64,000 nucleotides of DNA from Panonychus citri (taxonomy: Eukaryota > Arthropoda > Arachnida > Trombidiformes > Tetranychidae), in NCBI RefSeq assembly GCF_014898815.1, contig NW_026515499.1:124001-188000 (forward strand). Reading direction: 5' to 3'. The translations under genes were made by a program, and so were the position numbers. How positions within the stretch are numbered: the stretch's first letter is position 1; the number at the start of each line of letters is the position of its first letter. Positions 13,201 through 26,767 of this stretch are shown piece by piece. The notes below the pieces were generated by a model. That model searched no databases. It was not told where the DNA came from and saw only the letters and a list, made by a program, of their open reading frames with translations.

Positions 13201-16200
13201 ATTCACTTAAGAATATAAGTCAAGAAAAATATTATTTTCCACCAAAAAGAGTAAAAAATTGCTCGATTTATCCTCTGGCTCTCTCTCTCTCTTTTTCTCT
13301 CGTTCGATAATTCTGAACTGACCTTTACCTCTGTGTCCACTTCCATGTCCACCTCTTCCTCTGCTCTCACCGCCGTTGCCTTAGAGTTCATTTTCTCCTT
13401 CCGTGTGTTTTTCTTTTGTGTTTTTCTATTACAATCTTATATTATATATTCGATGTATATATTATCATCATAAGGTCGATCGATTGTCGCCAAGAAAGGA
13501 GAAGGTTCTCAAGTTAAAGAATCAACGGACAGTAGCAACACTACATTGGAAGATGAAGATGCTAAAGGTAATTAATTAACCACACAAAAAATCATCATCA
13601 TCATCATCAACAACAATATTCACTTATACTTATACAAATTTCTCATCGAAAACACTGAACTTTTAACAAGAACTTTTTTTTTTATTATTTTCTTTTCTTA
13701 TTATTTACTTGAAGGATTAATCAACAATGACGATTAATCTGATTTATCCAATTGATTATTCAATTAGCATGATAATATCTCATGAGATTAAATTTGTTTA
13801 CCTGTTCGTGATTACTCAGGTTTTTAAAAGATAATAGAAAAGGTCAGAGTATTCAATTTCTTTAAATAAGAATGAAGGAAAATAAATTCTGACGAAAATG
13901 TTTACTATCTCGAACATGTTTTTCTCTCTCATTTTCTAAACAGAATTCATTCTGATATATGATATATTCTAAATTCATAGGTAGATATATATATATATAT
14001 ATATATGAATCGTTCTGTATGAAATTGTGAGTCCAGTTTCCTGAGACTTGAGGGTATTAGTGAATAGAAAATAATATTAGTTGAATTTTCTACTTGTTCT
14101 TATCTGAAATTGTATAATCTATGATTTCAAATAATCTCTTAAATGTTACAAGGAGATTATCAACTTATCGAATCAGATAAAAAGGAGATAAGAGAAAGAA
14201 AAAGTTTCGAAATGATGATGATGATAATTCATGAACATACACCCAAAGTAAGAACTGAACATGAAGAGAGAGAGAGAGAGAGAGAGAAAATAAAATAAAG
14301 AGAGCATAAGGCAAGATGGAAGACAGAGAAACAGGAAAAGAAAGAGAAAAAGTTCCGACTCAGTGTTCAGTACACAGAATCTTATCATCTTCATCATCAT
14401 CAATTTAAATTACAATTATCATCATTATATCAATTCCCTAGTTTCTTTTTGACCTTTTTTTCATCTTTCTCCTTCAGAGTTTCAGAATTTCTCTCTCTTT
14501 CTCAAAGTTATCCCTTGAAAACTTAATTTAATCACATGATTATGTATTTATTTCCATGTGTACATGGTGAATGTTATATAATATTATATTACCCTGACTT
14601 TCATTTTCCAAGCATTCTGAGTTTCTACCATATTCATCATGAACCAGAGATAATAAAAGATAGTAAAAAGCAGCCAAAATTCTGGTAATTTTCAGAACTT
14701 TTTCTTTCTCTCTCCTCATTTATTTATCCTTGAATCTTCATCATCTTTAGTAACTGTAATTTAAGGTAACAAAGTACCGTTATTATTATTATTATTATTA
14801 TTAAACAATGATGATGATGATAATGATGATAAAAAGTTATCTCCATGTCTAATAGTAACTTTATCATTGAGGAAATAAACTGAATCTTTAATAAATAAAA
14901 GATTAGCTCATGTTATCATGTTAAAGTCTTAATTGTTAGTTAGATTTAATCTCTTTGATATTGTTACAATTAACCAAGTGAATCAAAATCTAGATCAAAA
15001 TTAAATGATATAAATATAAATTTAATTGTAATTGCAAAAGTTGAAGACAAAAATTGAACAAAACACAATTGAACAATTAGATTTAGATGATTTTCCATGT
15101 AATCATTGGTAAAAAAAAACTTTGATTGTAACTTTTAATTGTTCCTCGTAATTGTCATCATTAGATTTGATTCTCCTTTCCATCTTCATATTCATTATAA
15201 TACTAATATCAACCTTTTCCCTCTTCCACTTATCCATTCACTTCCGTATCCTTAGCAATACACAATTGAATCCACTTAAAACTAACCAATAATCAACCTT
15301 AATTCAAATCCTCAGGTTTTACAATTTGTTAATTGTCATTGATAAATACTAAGTATGTATACTAACAATTCAATGTTGATTTATTAATAAATGTATTCAG
15401 TTAGATGATGATAATAACCAAAGTGGTTACTTCCGTTTTCCGTTTTCTTATCTCTCTCTCTCTCTCTCTCCCTCACCTTGAACCTCCACTTACCCACTAC
15501 AACAATCAACTAATAAGTATCAAGTTTATGAATAACAATCAAATCAATCATCATGATAATCAACTGTAAACAAATCAATCAATTGTTTATCGATACATGA
15601 AGTTAATTGAGAAGAAAGAAAAAAAAACTTTCATCATTTTGTTTCGAGTTGAAAAAAAAGTTCAAATTCTTAGATTAGTTTTTTGTTTCGATTATCTAAT
15701 TAACGGAAAAACTACCTAAGGTCAACTAATCAACGATCGTCTTACTGATAATTAAGTTGATTGCTTGAAAAATTTATCTCTTGTCTTTGAATGTTGCTGA
15801 TTATCTGTGTCCACAATTAGTTAATTGCTTACATATGTACTTAAATATAATAATCTATGTGCTGATTACCCAAATCGCTTAATCAATAGATAGTAAAAAC
15901 TTACGTAGCTTTAGCATGTTAATAGTTTTAATTATTATTAGTTAATCATTTTAGTGAAAAAAAAAATATTTCAATCAATTAATTAAGACTTAGAAACAAT
16001 CAAATTCAATTGTTACGCTTTACCTTTTGCTTTTTAATTTTCAGTTGATTTAATTTAATTTTGTTATTTCTGTTCAATTAAAACATCACATTTATCATCT
16101 TGTTTTTTAAAAAAAAATTTAATTACCAATTTTAATTGGACAAAACAATTCATCATTTTTAATATTGTCTTTTTCTATCTCTTTCTTTTCTTTCCTTTTT

Positions 16201-19200
16201 TTCGTCATCATTTCCGTTTCCTGTTTTTCTTCTTCTACTTCTTTCTCATATGTATCATCACAATTATGCAACCAACATAATCTATGCCATGATGCTGAAT
16301 GAAATCTATAATCAACTCTTTGCACTCTCAATGTTATCGAACTCGAATCGAAAAAAAAAACTTTTCTTTTCTATTTCATGTATATAAATGAATGTGCTTG
16401 GAATCTTGAATTCCTTTCGCTCTCTCTCTCTCTCCCTCACCTTGAACCTCCACTTACCCACTACAACAATCAACTAATAAGTATCAAGTTTATGAATAAC
16501 AATCAAATCAATCATCATGATAATCAACTGTAAACAAATCAATCAATTGTTTATCGATACATGAAGTTAATTGAGAAGAAAGAAAAAAAAACTTTCATCA
16601 TTTTGTTTCGAGTTGAAAGAAAAGTTCAAATTCTTAGATTAGTTTTTTGTTTCGATTATCTAATTAACGGAAAAACTACCTAAGGTCAACTAATCAACGA
16701 TCGTCTTACTGATAATTAAGTTGATTGCTTGAAAAATTTATCTCTTGTCTTTGAATGTTGCTGATTATCTGTGTCCACAATTAGTTAATTGCTTACATAT
16801 GTACTTAAATATATTAATCTATGTGCTGATTACCCAAATCGCTTAATCAATAGATAGTAAAAACTTACGTAGCTTTAGCATGTTAATAGTTTTAATTATT
16901 AGTTAATCATTTTAGTGAAAAAAATATTTCAATCAATTAATTAAGACTTAGAAACAATCAAATTCAATTGTTACGCTTTACCTTTTGCTTTTAATTTTCA
17001 GTTGATTTAATTTAATTTTGTTATTTCTGTTCAATTAAAACATCACATTTATCATCTTGTTTTTTAAAAAAAAATTTAATTACCAATTTTAATTGGACAA
17101 AACAATTCATCATTTTTAATATTGTCTTTTTCTATCTCTTTCTTTTCTTTCCTTTTTTTCGTCATCATTTCCGTTTCCTGTTTTTCTTCTTCTACTTCTT
17201 TCTCATATGTATCATCACAATTATGCAACCAACATAATCTATGCCATGATGCTGAATGAAATCTATAATCAACTCTTTGCACTCTCAATGTTATCGAACT
17301 CGAATCGAAAAAAAAAACTTTTCTTTTCTATTTCATGTATATAAATGAATGTGCTTGGAATCTTGAATTCCTTTCGCTCTCTCTCTCTCTCTTTCTTTCT
17401 CTCTCTTCTTCTACTATTCGGCTTCCGGATTCTGAATGAAATGCTTATACTATCAACTACTATTATCTCAACGAATCAGATCTTTCTCTTCAACATGGAG
17501 TTGAACGAAGTAAAACTGTCATTCAAACTGACCAAGGTATGGACAGAATTCATATTCATATTCATTTTACTATTTGACCTTATTTCACATTTTCCTTGGT
17601 AGAATTTACATTTCCCTCCGATTTTTTTATATCACCTATCAAATCAATTAACTATTTTTAACAAATACAATTCAAGTTAATTGTCATTTCTGCATGAAAA
17701 TGATAAATCAAATTCATTATTTGAATTCTGATAACCACTTCCAACCAATGTTATTATTATTATTATTGCATGGTGATAATATTATATGGTGACAATAATA
17801 ATACTCACTTTCTCACCTTGATTCATATTACAAATCATTTTGCATATCAATATTATCACAAGGGTATTAGACTGTAGCATTTACACTGAATAACTTTGAA
17901 TACCCTCTTGTTGCTATAATACATAAACAGTTGAATATTTTTTTCTTACTGATATTTTATCACAATCAGTTGATTATATTGATAACCGTTATTATTATTA
18001 TTATTATATTACATTTTCCTCTGAATTATCATCCTCATCATGTTGTTATATTATCATTTCCATGATTCTAACTTATGATATCAGAACCTTTTAGCAACAT
18101 TTTTCTTGGAGAAAATATTATTTTTATGTTTTCTTCATCTCCAATTTCCTAATTTCTTATTACCTGTTAATCAATAACCATTAGTTACCAGAACCAAATA
18201 CTGAACAATTTTCTCATTCAATTTTATTGATATATTAATATATCAATCTGTTAATTGTCAACATGTAATATTAACCATAACTCCCAACAGTTTGACATTC
18301 ATCTTGTTTATTATATGATTACTAATAATAACATTCCCAACTAATCATGAGTGATAATTTAATGCTTACAGAAATTAGAACCACTCTAATTAACTGATTA
18401 ACCACAACAATTATCTCTATTGCTTATTCTTAAATATTAATTAGTATTTATTCACATTGTTGTTGAATTTTTTTTCTTCGTTTCTTTTTTCCCCCCTTTT
18501 TACATGATAATCTTATTCCTTGAGGCAAATAAACGTTTTCACATTTGCGAATAGTTTATTTGTATATAAATATGATGAGTATTCAGAATGCTAATGAAAA
18601 TGTTGCTTATTCAATGTTCACCTATTGTGAATATCTTTCAACTATTAGTTGATTAGAATCATGAATTTAGGCAACAATTTATTAATCTTTTCTCTCATAA
18701 TATTCAATTATCATACTTAAAGTTATCATATTATCTCTTGATTAAGATATTCATTCAATTGAGATGTATTAATATATTTAAGAATTAGAGAATTGGTTAG
18801 CAAAAAGTAAAAACATTTAATGGAAATGATTAAGATGAAAACACTCAACTGAATCTCATGGAATTCATTTAAATAGTTAATGTTATTGAATGAGAAGATG
18901 ATTAAGATGATGATGAGGAAGAAAAGAAAATCTGATTCTATCTAAGATTCTGAGCCATGGTGACATGGAAAAATGAACTTAGATATTATTTATCATTATT
19001 ACAATAGATTTTCAATGGAAACAAACATTTTCCATGTAATATCTTTTTCTGCAATGAACCTTTTGCTGAGGTGAATTTTTGAGAAGTAAAATAAATATTT
19101 TCCATATCACCATGGAAAATGTATATTTATATATATAATGTAGATAAATAGACAGAGATTTAGACAGAAAATGAACAAAAAACAGAACTTTTTTTTATTC

Positions 19201-19512
19201 GCTGAAAACTGAGATTAGTTTTGATATTCATTTGTATTCATTGTTCATTGTTTCATGAGGGTTTTTCTAGTAGTTTTTGTTGTTATCTCTTTCAGGGTTG
19301 GGTTTATACATGATGTTCAAAGGATGTACCAAGAAGTTGAGTATTGAGAGTTATGAGTTTTTATTATTATCATGTATTTGTTGGATGTTTTCATGAAGAA
19401 TCATCAAAGAGATGAAAAACTTTTTTCTCTCCCTCTTAGTACAACATAAAACAAGATGTTATTGTTAAGCTTACAGATCAAAATGAGGATGGAGATGATA
19501 AACATAGAAGAT

Positions 19513-19552
<40 letters not shown>

Positions 19553-22500
19553 GAAGATAGGCTTAATAATGTTACTACTTACAAACTACTGGCAATAAAA
19601 ACAAAAAAAACTGATAAAAGAGGTTGACACAAATTGAGTGAGACACATTGAAATATATAATATGATATAAAAGCTACGGAAGAAACTGGAAAAAGAGAAA
19701 GAAAATTCTGTAATTCTGAGAGCTCATTCGGAAAGCTAAATGTTGGTAGTGAGAGAGAAAGAGAGACAGAGCACTTAGAATTATCAAGGACAGAGAGGGT
19801 ACAGAGGAAGAGAAAAAAAACCATCATGAAGAAAGGAGATAATATGAACTGAACTCTTAACTACTTTAGAAAAGTTGGACTTTGAAGAGAGTTACGAATG
19901 TGAATGTATTTATATAAGAATCTTTCATATCGTTGGGGTGGTAATTCTGTTGATGATGATGTGGTGATGATGATGATGATAGAAGGATATTATTCTGAGC
20001 TTAAGAAAATATCTCAAAAGTTAAGTCATAGAGAGAGAGGAAGAGGAAGAGGAAGAGAAAAACTGATTCGAAATGACCTTAAAAAGATATTGAGTTATAA
20101 ACGTTTGAATGGATTGGAATCAGAATTTGTGTTGATCAAGATGAGGGAGGGAAAAAGGTGTGTAGAGTAGGAGGAGCGGTGGGTTTATCAGTTGAAATGT
20201 TTATGGTGATGGAGAGGAGATGATGTAAAAGGAAGAGGATAAAAACCTTTTGTTTGGTCAAGAAACTGAAAATGAGAATTGAGTTGACCAATTAAGTGAT
20301 AATCAAGAAAATTTTGTGTGTCCAGTTATTTGTGTTGACCAAATAAAAACTTAAAGCAAATGAAAGAGCAACAAAAAAAAGGGATTGACCCAGAAACGGA
20401 AAAGGTTTAAATCTTTATCTAAATTGTTATTATCTCATGATGATGATGATTAAGAAAAAGAGATGATGATGATAAAAATATTATCTTCTCTTATCATCAT
20501 CATCGCCCTTACCTTGCAATATATTTGTAGGTGTTTCCATTTTCCCCACCGGTGGGAATAATATTATTGCTTATCTATGGTATTTTCTGGTTACTTTGTT
20601 GAATAAAGTTCATCACTTTATGAGAGATTCAAAGTTAACTGTTTGTCTTACTTTTTTTTCTGACTCACAACAATTTACTAATTGTCATGATCAATTTACA
20701 CCATTAACATAAAGACAACTTTTTCCAATCATTAATTTAATCACTCAACTGATTGTTACCCGTTAGATGTTCATTATTACCTTCCTAATTTGTAGACATT
20801 TGGACAATTAACCCAATGGATTTAAGGCAAATTTTGTTTCATTTTTTTTTCGCTTTTTCTAATTAATTGTTTGTGTTAATTGTTTTGTCCGCCCAATCAG
20901 AGCCAATATTTGTTTCTAGTTCAGGTCACCAAAGCAAGAACGGCCCTCGAACCGATGAGTTGACCAACAATACGACAAGTTCAACATCGGTCACTGTCAA
21001 TTGTAACATCGAATCACCAATAAGAAGTCGAGCTCAGAGTAAGTAATTAAAAAGTAAAAGAAAATCTAATCGACCAATAATTAGAATCAAATTGAATCAG
21101 AATTGAGGGGAAACTTTTTTTTTCTTTTTCTTTTCCAAACTTAATATTTATTAGAACTTTTCTTTCCTCGAACTTTCCCTCCCAAACATATTCGATACAA
21201 CAATAATTACTGATTCAATAATTAACTCTGATAATAATCATTCTGATTGATTGTCTTGTTGTTGGTGACAAAATATTGATCGTTAATTGTTGGTAATCAA
21301 AGGGAAACAAAAGATTAACTTGAAATATTACAAACTCAATGATTTTTCATCATGATTAGTTAATTGTTGTTTATATTTTTTTCATTAACTTCCAAGTAAT
21401 TATGATATTTATTTAATGTAAATGCAACAATTAATCAGTGAAACTTTTTTTCTAATCATTAGTCACTAATTAATATAATCAAAATAATGAATTTAAATAT
21501 ACAATTAGTAGATGAAGATGTCAACAAAATTTGAATTTGAACAAAAAAAAATTTAGTTAATTAACTTACCTGGTTAACTAGGAAAAGGTAGACTAATTAG
21601 CTAAACCAGTTAACTAGATTCATGTTGATTAAAAACAATTGAAAAAGACAAAAACAAAAAGTTGACAACAGTTTAAATGGAAACACACAATCATGATTAA
21701 TTAATTAAGATTTTAATTACATTACAATCAGGTGAATCTTTGTCATTATAATTTTGACGATGAAAATTGAATCAAAATTAATTATATTCAACTGGTAAAG
21801 TTATTAGCTAATCACCTTTATGATTAACTCTAATCATTAACGATTGATTTTAATCTTTAATCAACTTTCATTTTCTAATCTGATAAGTTTGTTATTTAAT
21901 GATTGAGGAAAACCATTAGATATTCAAATTAGCTGGTTATCCATCACTGACCATTTGAAAGGTTGACCATCTTAATCCCTTTCCAAATTAGAGATGATAA
22001 GTGAGTAACGGATGAAGATAATCATCAGAATTGAGCATTTTATCATCATGAGAATCTAATCTTTGGAAGAAATTTTTATTTCCCTTTCTATTTCTGTGTC
22101 TTTTTCCCTCATCCCCCTGAGACTGAAATTCTGGTTCACTTTCAGGGAAAATTTTTCAGCCAATCAGCATTTTCTGACATGATAAACATAAGGACACTAA
22201 TCATGATAATATAATGTTATTAATAATGGTTAACATTTATTATCAAATTTTACCTGAGAGTTTATCAAATGTTTATCATGAAGATTATGTTGATTCCTGA
22301 TCAATTTGATGAGTATCATGATGAAATAAATATAAATAACCAATTCAGTTGAATTTCCAGTAATCCGGTTCCAAGTCAAATTTTCTGCTTCTATTATTTT
22401 TCCTGGTCTCTGTTTAAATCTATCATGAATTTCAAATGAAAACAAATTGGCTTCGAGTTTCAGTTGTAATATATAACCTTCAGAATTTTGGTCCATCAGA

Positions 22501-25500
22501 ACTGTTCTTATCGTCGAAGAGCAACAAAAAAAAAAGTTCATAAAGATAACTTATCATGTCAACCTCCTCAATCTCATGTAATACTATTATTATTATTACT
22601 GTTTCAACTCGTTATTATTAGTAGATGGAACTTTTTTCCTCTTCGAATTTTCTCTTAGAACTTTTTGGTTAAAACTTTTTCTCTTTCGAAATTATCTCTC
22701 GGCAATCATGATGATGCTTCAGCATGTGAACAAGAGTCGAGTGAAGTAAAGAACATTTTTTTGTTGCTCTTCATCTTTGGAAAAAAAGTTCGAGATGAAT
22801 TGTATTCACCTTTGATATAACACTCATTGTTTTTATCATCATCATCATCGTGATCGTGATCATTATCATCCTATTATTATTACTTTCTCTCTCTCTCTCT
22901 CTTTCTCTGTCACTTGTATACCTTTGACCTCGGTGGGTAAAAAAAAGCTCGTAGTGAAGGTTGATGGTGAGGGTGTGGAATAGGATAAATGTGTAACAGA
23001 AAAAGATGAACATGAAATAAGAAGAGGAAAAAAAACTAATGATTATTTGATGTGAAGAAAGTAAAGGTTAGAGGATGAAGATGCTGAAGATGATGGAGAG
23101 AGAAAAAAGTTAAAGAGATTAAGGTAACTTAATTGGAAGTCTTATAATCATCATCATCATCATCTTCTTCTTCTTCTTCTTCTTTTTCTCTTTCGTCTAT
23201 TCTTTTCTAGGAAATAGATGAGATGAGGAAGAAAGAAAGATATAACAATGACCTAGTATTTTTATTCTTGTTTGCATCTTCCTCTTTCACCTCATCATCT
23301 TATCGTTCATCTATTCATCTTCCATTATCTTGATACGTTATTGTTGAAGAAAAACTCAGAATAATGATTATCTTCATCATGATTGTTTTCATGAAGCTGA
23401 GAAGAGAGAAAATCATGAGAGAAAAGTTCTAAAAATCTAATTCGATAAAAGATGAAGAGTAAATTAATCGAGAACGAAAAGCAACAGAAAAAAAAGAGAA
23501 GAAAATTGTGATTTTTGTTTTTTTGTTCGTTCTACCTTCGAATTTATCTCTTTCTTTTTCTATTTTAAATGGTGAAAGTAAAAAGAATCTTCTTCCAAGT
23601 TATCATGATGATATTCATGACGATGATTATCGTTATCTAATCAATTATTACTACGACAATCATGTAGGTAATAATGTTACCTTTGAATGTCTTCATGATG
23701 AATAGAAGAAACTTTTTTTCTTCTTCTTCTTTTCTCCTCTTCTTTTGTTAATCCAATTATATCATCATGTTGATGATGATTCTGTTGATTCTGGTTACTG
23801 AATAGTTAATGAATTGAACCCCATGAAACAAAAACAGTGAAGGAAAACAAAAATAAAATAAGAGAGAGAGAGAAGAGAACAAAAAAAAAGTTCAATATCA
23901 GAATAGCATGAAATTGAAATGTTTCAAATTACCTGAGCTATTTTGTCCAAACAATTTATGTTTAGTTTAACTAATCGTGAACAGTGAAAATAGAAAAACA
24001 AACAATTGAACCAAATAATCAACAACAATCAAGCAAACAAACAATCACTATGATGATTATATCCCTGAAAATCAATTAGGTTTAATTGTGATGATGACCA
24101 GCCATCGATGAATCATCATTATCTCTATGGTTAAATTATAACAATTAACTCTCAGGTAAATTTGGTTGAGATCAATATATGATTATATATAATATAATAT
24201 GAGAATTGATAATTTTCATGTTAACTTTTCAATTGAACTTTTTGATGAAAAACTTTTTTTTTCCTCTTTTCGTTTCATTTTATGCTCTAATACCTGAACT
24301 TTTCATTGAATCATCATGTGAATTTTTCATGGAGATGATTTGATTAGGAAGAGGAAAGTAAAAGTATAATGAACAAACAAGTAAACTGAATCAAGGAAAG
24401 AGAGAGAGAGAGAGAGAAAGAGTTGATAAAATATATATTTTATCACGATTCAGGGGGAAGTCGGAATGCAAAAAAGTTCTGACAACTCGATATACTGAAT
24501 AAATTTATACATATGATAACTCCTTTGCTTACCTGTCAACTTGATGATTGAATGAAAAGATAAGTTAAATCCAGTTGACAATTAACATCAATTATTGACA
24601 TTTATCATCTGTTATCTCAATAGTTATTAAGATGGTTATCAAAATGATAATTCTGGTTACCATGGTAACCTAGCTAGAAAGTATTTGTTGATAAAATCTA
24701 TTTACATTATTATCGATCATCCATCAAATTATAACTACAATTAATAATAATAATAATAACTAATTGAATGCTTATAATTATGACAATTAACTTGATTACT
24801 TTTTGTCTTGTTTTGTTTTCATATTAATTTTGCCTCGATTGCAATTGATTATTGACACTTTTTGTGATTCTTTTTTAATATTATTATTGTTGATTATGAT
24901 CAGATGATTATTATCATCATTTATCTTCATCTTCATCATCATGATTAACTAAATAATTGAATAATATAATATTTATATGTTATGGTTTCTCTTTCTTTTC
25001 ATCTTTCAATTGGATTCGACAACAACACCAACAACAACATCAACATCAACCCCAACTAATACAATCTCCTAATACTTTTACTAACCAATTTTACCTTTTG
25101 CTTTTGATTGTGATTAATTGTGTTGGTCGTAATTTATTTGATTCAACAATCAACTTTTTGTTTACACTTGTTAACCTGTTTCTCTCTCTCTCTCACTCAC
25201 TCACTCACTCTCTCTGACTGTCAAATTGTCAACATGAATCATTTTTTTCATTATTAATTGTGATTCAATTTTTGGTGACAAACAAAACAAAAACAAATCC
25301 CAACAATCCATTCATCAAATTCAATTTATCCAAATTGTTATGACAACAATTAATCAACAATCAACCATATTGATAATATTATTCATCATTCGTATATTTA
25401 ATCGTGTTTATGTACAATTTATTTAATTATTATTACTATGGGGCAACAATTATCCATGTTAACTAATCATTGACATCAAATGATTCATTTAATTGTAAAC

Positions 25501-26736
25501 AAAACTAAAAATCAATTGGATTCAGTGAGAAGGGAATATACTGGAATTGATCGTAAGCAATTAATTAACTAATTAATAATCATTCAGATTTCGTTTATGC
25601 AATTTTCATGCAATTCTGTCGATTTGATTAGAACTTTTCCTTTCTCTTCCCCAATCGAATTTCAAATTTATCTCTTTTAACCGATAACTGTAATAGTTGA
25701 GAATTGGAAAATGTTATAATATATACTTTTTCTTAATTCCATTTGATTTCTTTGTAACTGAACTTTAAGTTTTCGTTTTCATGATAAGAAAATTGTTTAT
25801 TTCCATTTGATACTCTCTCTCTCTCTCTTTTCTTCATGAACTTCACTCAGTTGATTTTGATGGAGAAACTTGTTGAATAAATTTCACCATCAAGTCAACA
25901 AGGTTATTTGCTTTTCCATCATTCTGATAATTTTTCATCACCAAATTATATATTACCATTCTGAGAATACTTCGATTTGCTTCAATTCTGGCAGAACTTT
26001 TTTTACTCCTTCATTTTCCTTACCAATTCAGTTATAATCTATTTCGCTTCATTTCAGATTAGGTTTCAACTCCCAAGCAACAGGAGAGTTGTTTTTCACT
26101 TTGCTTTTCTCATCTCCACCTTCCCAACCTCTTTCTATCTCTCTCTCTCCTTCACCTTCCCTCCTCCTCTTCAACCTCCTCGACTAGATACTAACCGATA
26201 TTTTTTTCCTCTCCACAAGTATCATCATCATCATTAGACTTATCTGAATGTTGAGAATGCGCAGTCTTTTCTCTTCAATCTCATGAAGATGTTCATCATC
26301 ATGAGTATCTCATCTTGTTCATTTTGAAAAATCCATTTTCGTCCCTGTGTCATTTTCCTCTCTCTCTCTCTCTCTCTTCTTCTCCCTCTCTTTCTATCGC
26401 CATTCCTCATCCCTTTTTCCTTGTTCTCAAAGCTCGTCCAGAATCCTAAACATGATTGACTTGAATTGGAACCCACTCAACATTATCACTGGTCATCATC
26501 ATCATTATCATCATCTTGGTTTATTACCTAATCAAAATAAGATGAAAAAGGAAGATGATAGTAAAAGGAAGAGTAAACAAGATGAGATAACAAAACAACT
26601 TATCATCATTATCAATATCATCATCAATAAATGTTACATGAATTAACCCAAGAGATGACAATGATGATACCAAAAGATATTATCTATGTATAAATATTGA
26701 TGAAATTACGAGTGTAAACATGATGATAATGATGAA

Positions 26737-26767
<31 letters not shown>

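Larger units (their letters stand above)
13568..20900 (+). other. CaMKII intron 7
   Basis: 7.3 kb. Contains (AT)n at 13985-14006, (TC)n at about 15451-15470, a tandem duplication of about 960 bp (15470-16433 and 16434-about 17390), (GA)n at 19522-19549 and many ATC/GAT triplet runs. I found no additional linker exon matching known CaMKII linker sequence, though short cassette exons could be missed. Confidence 0.55.

Noticed and set aside
16119..17288. Two identical 70-residue minus-strand frames
   Set aside because: By-products of the 960-bp duplication; Glu/Lys-rich low-complexity ends.
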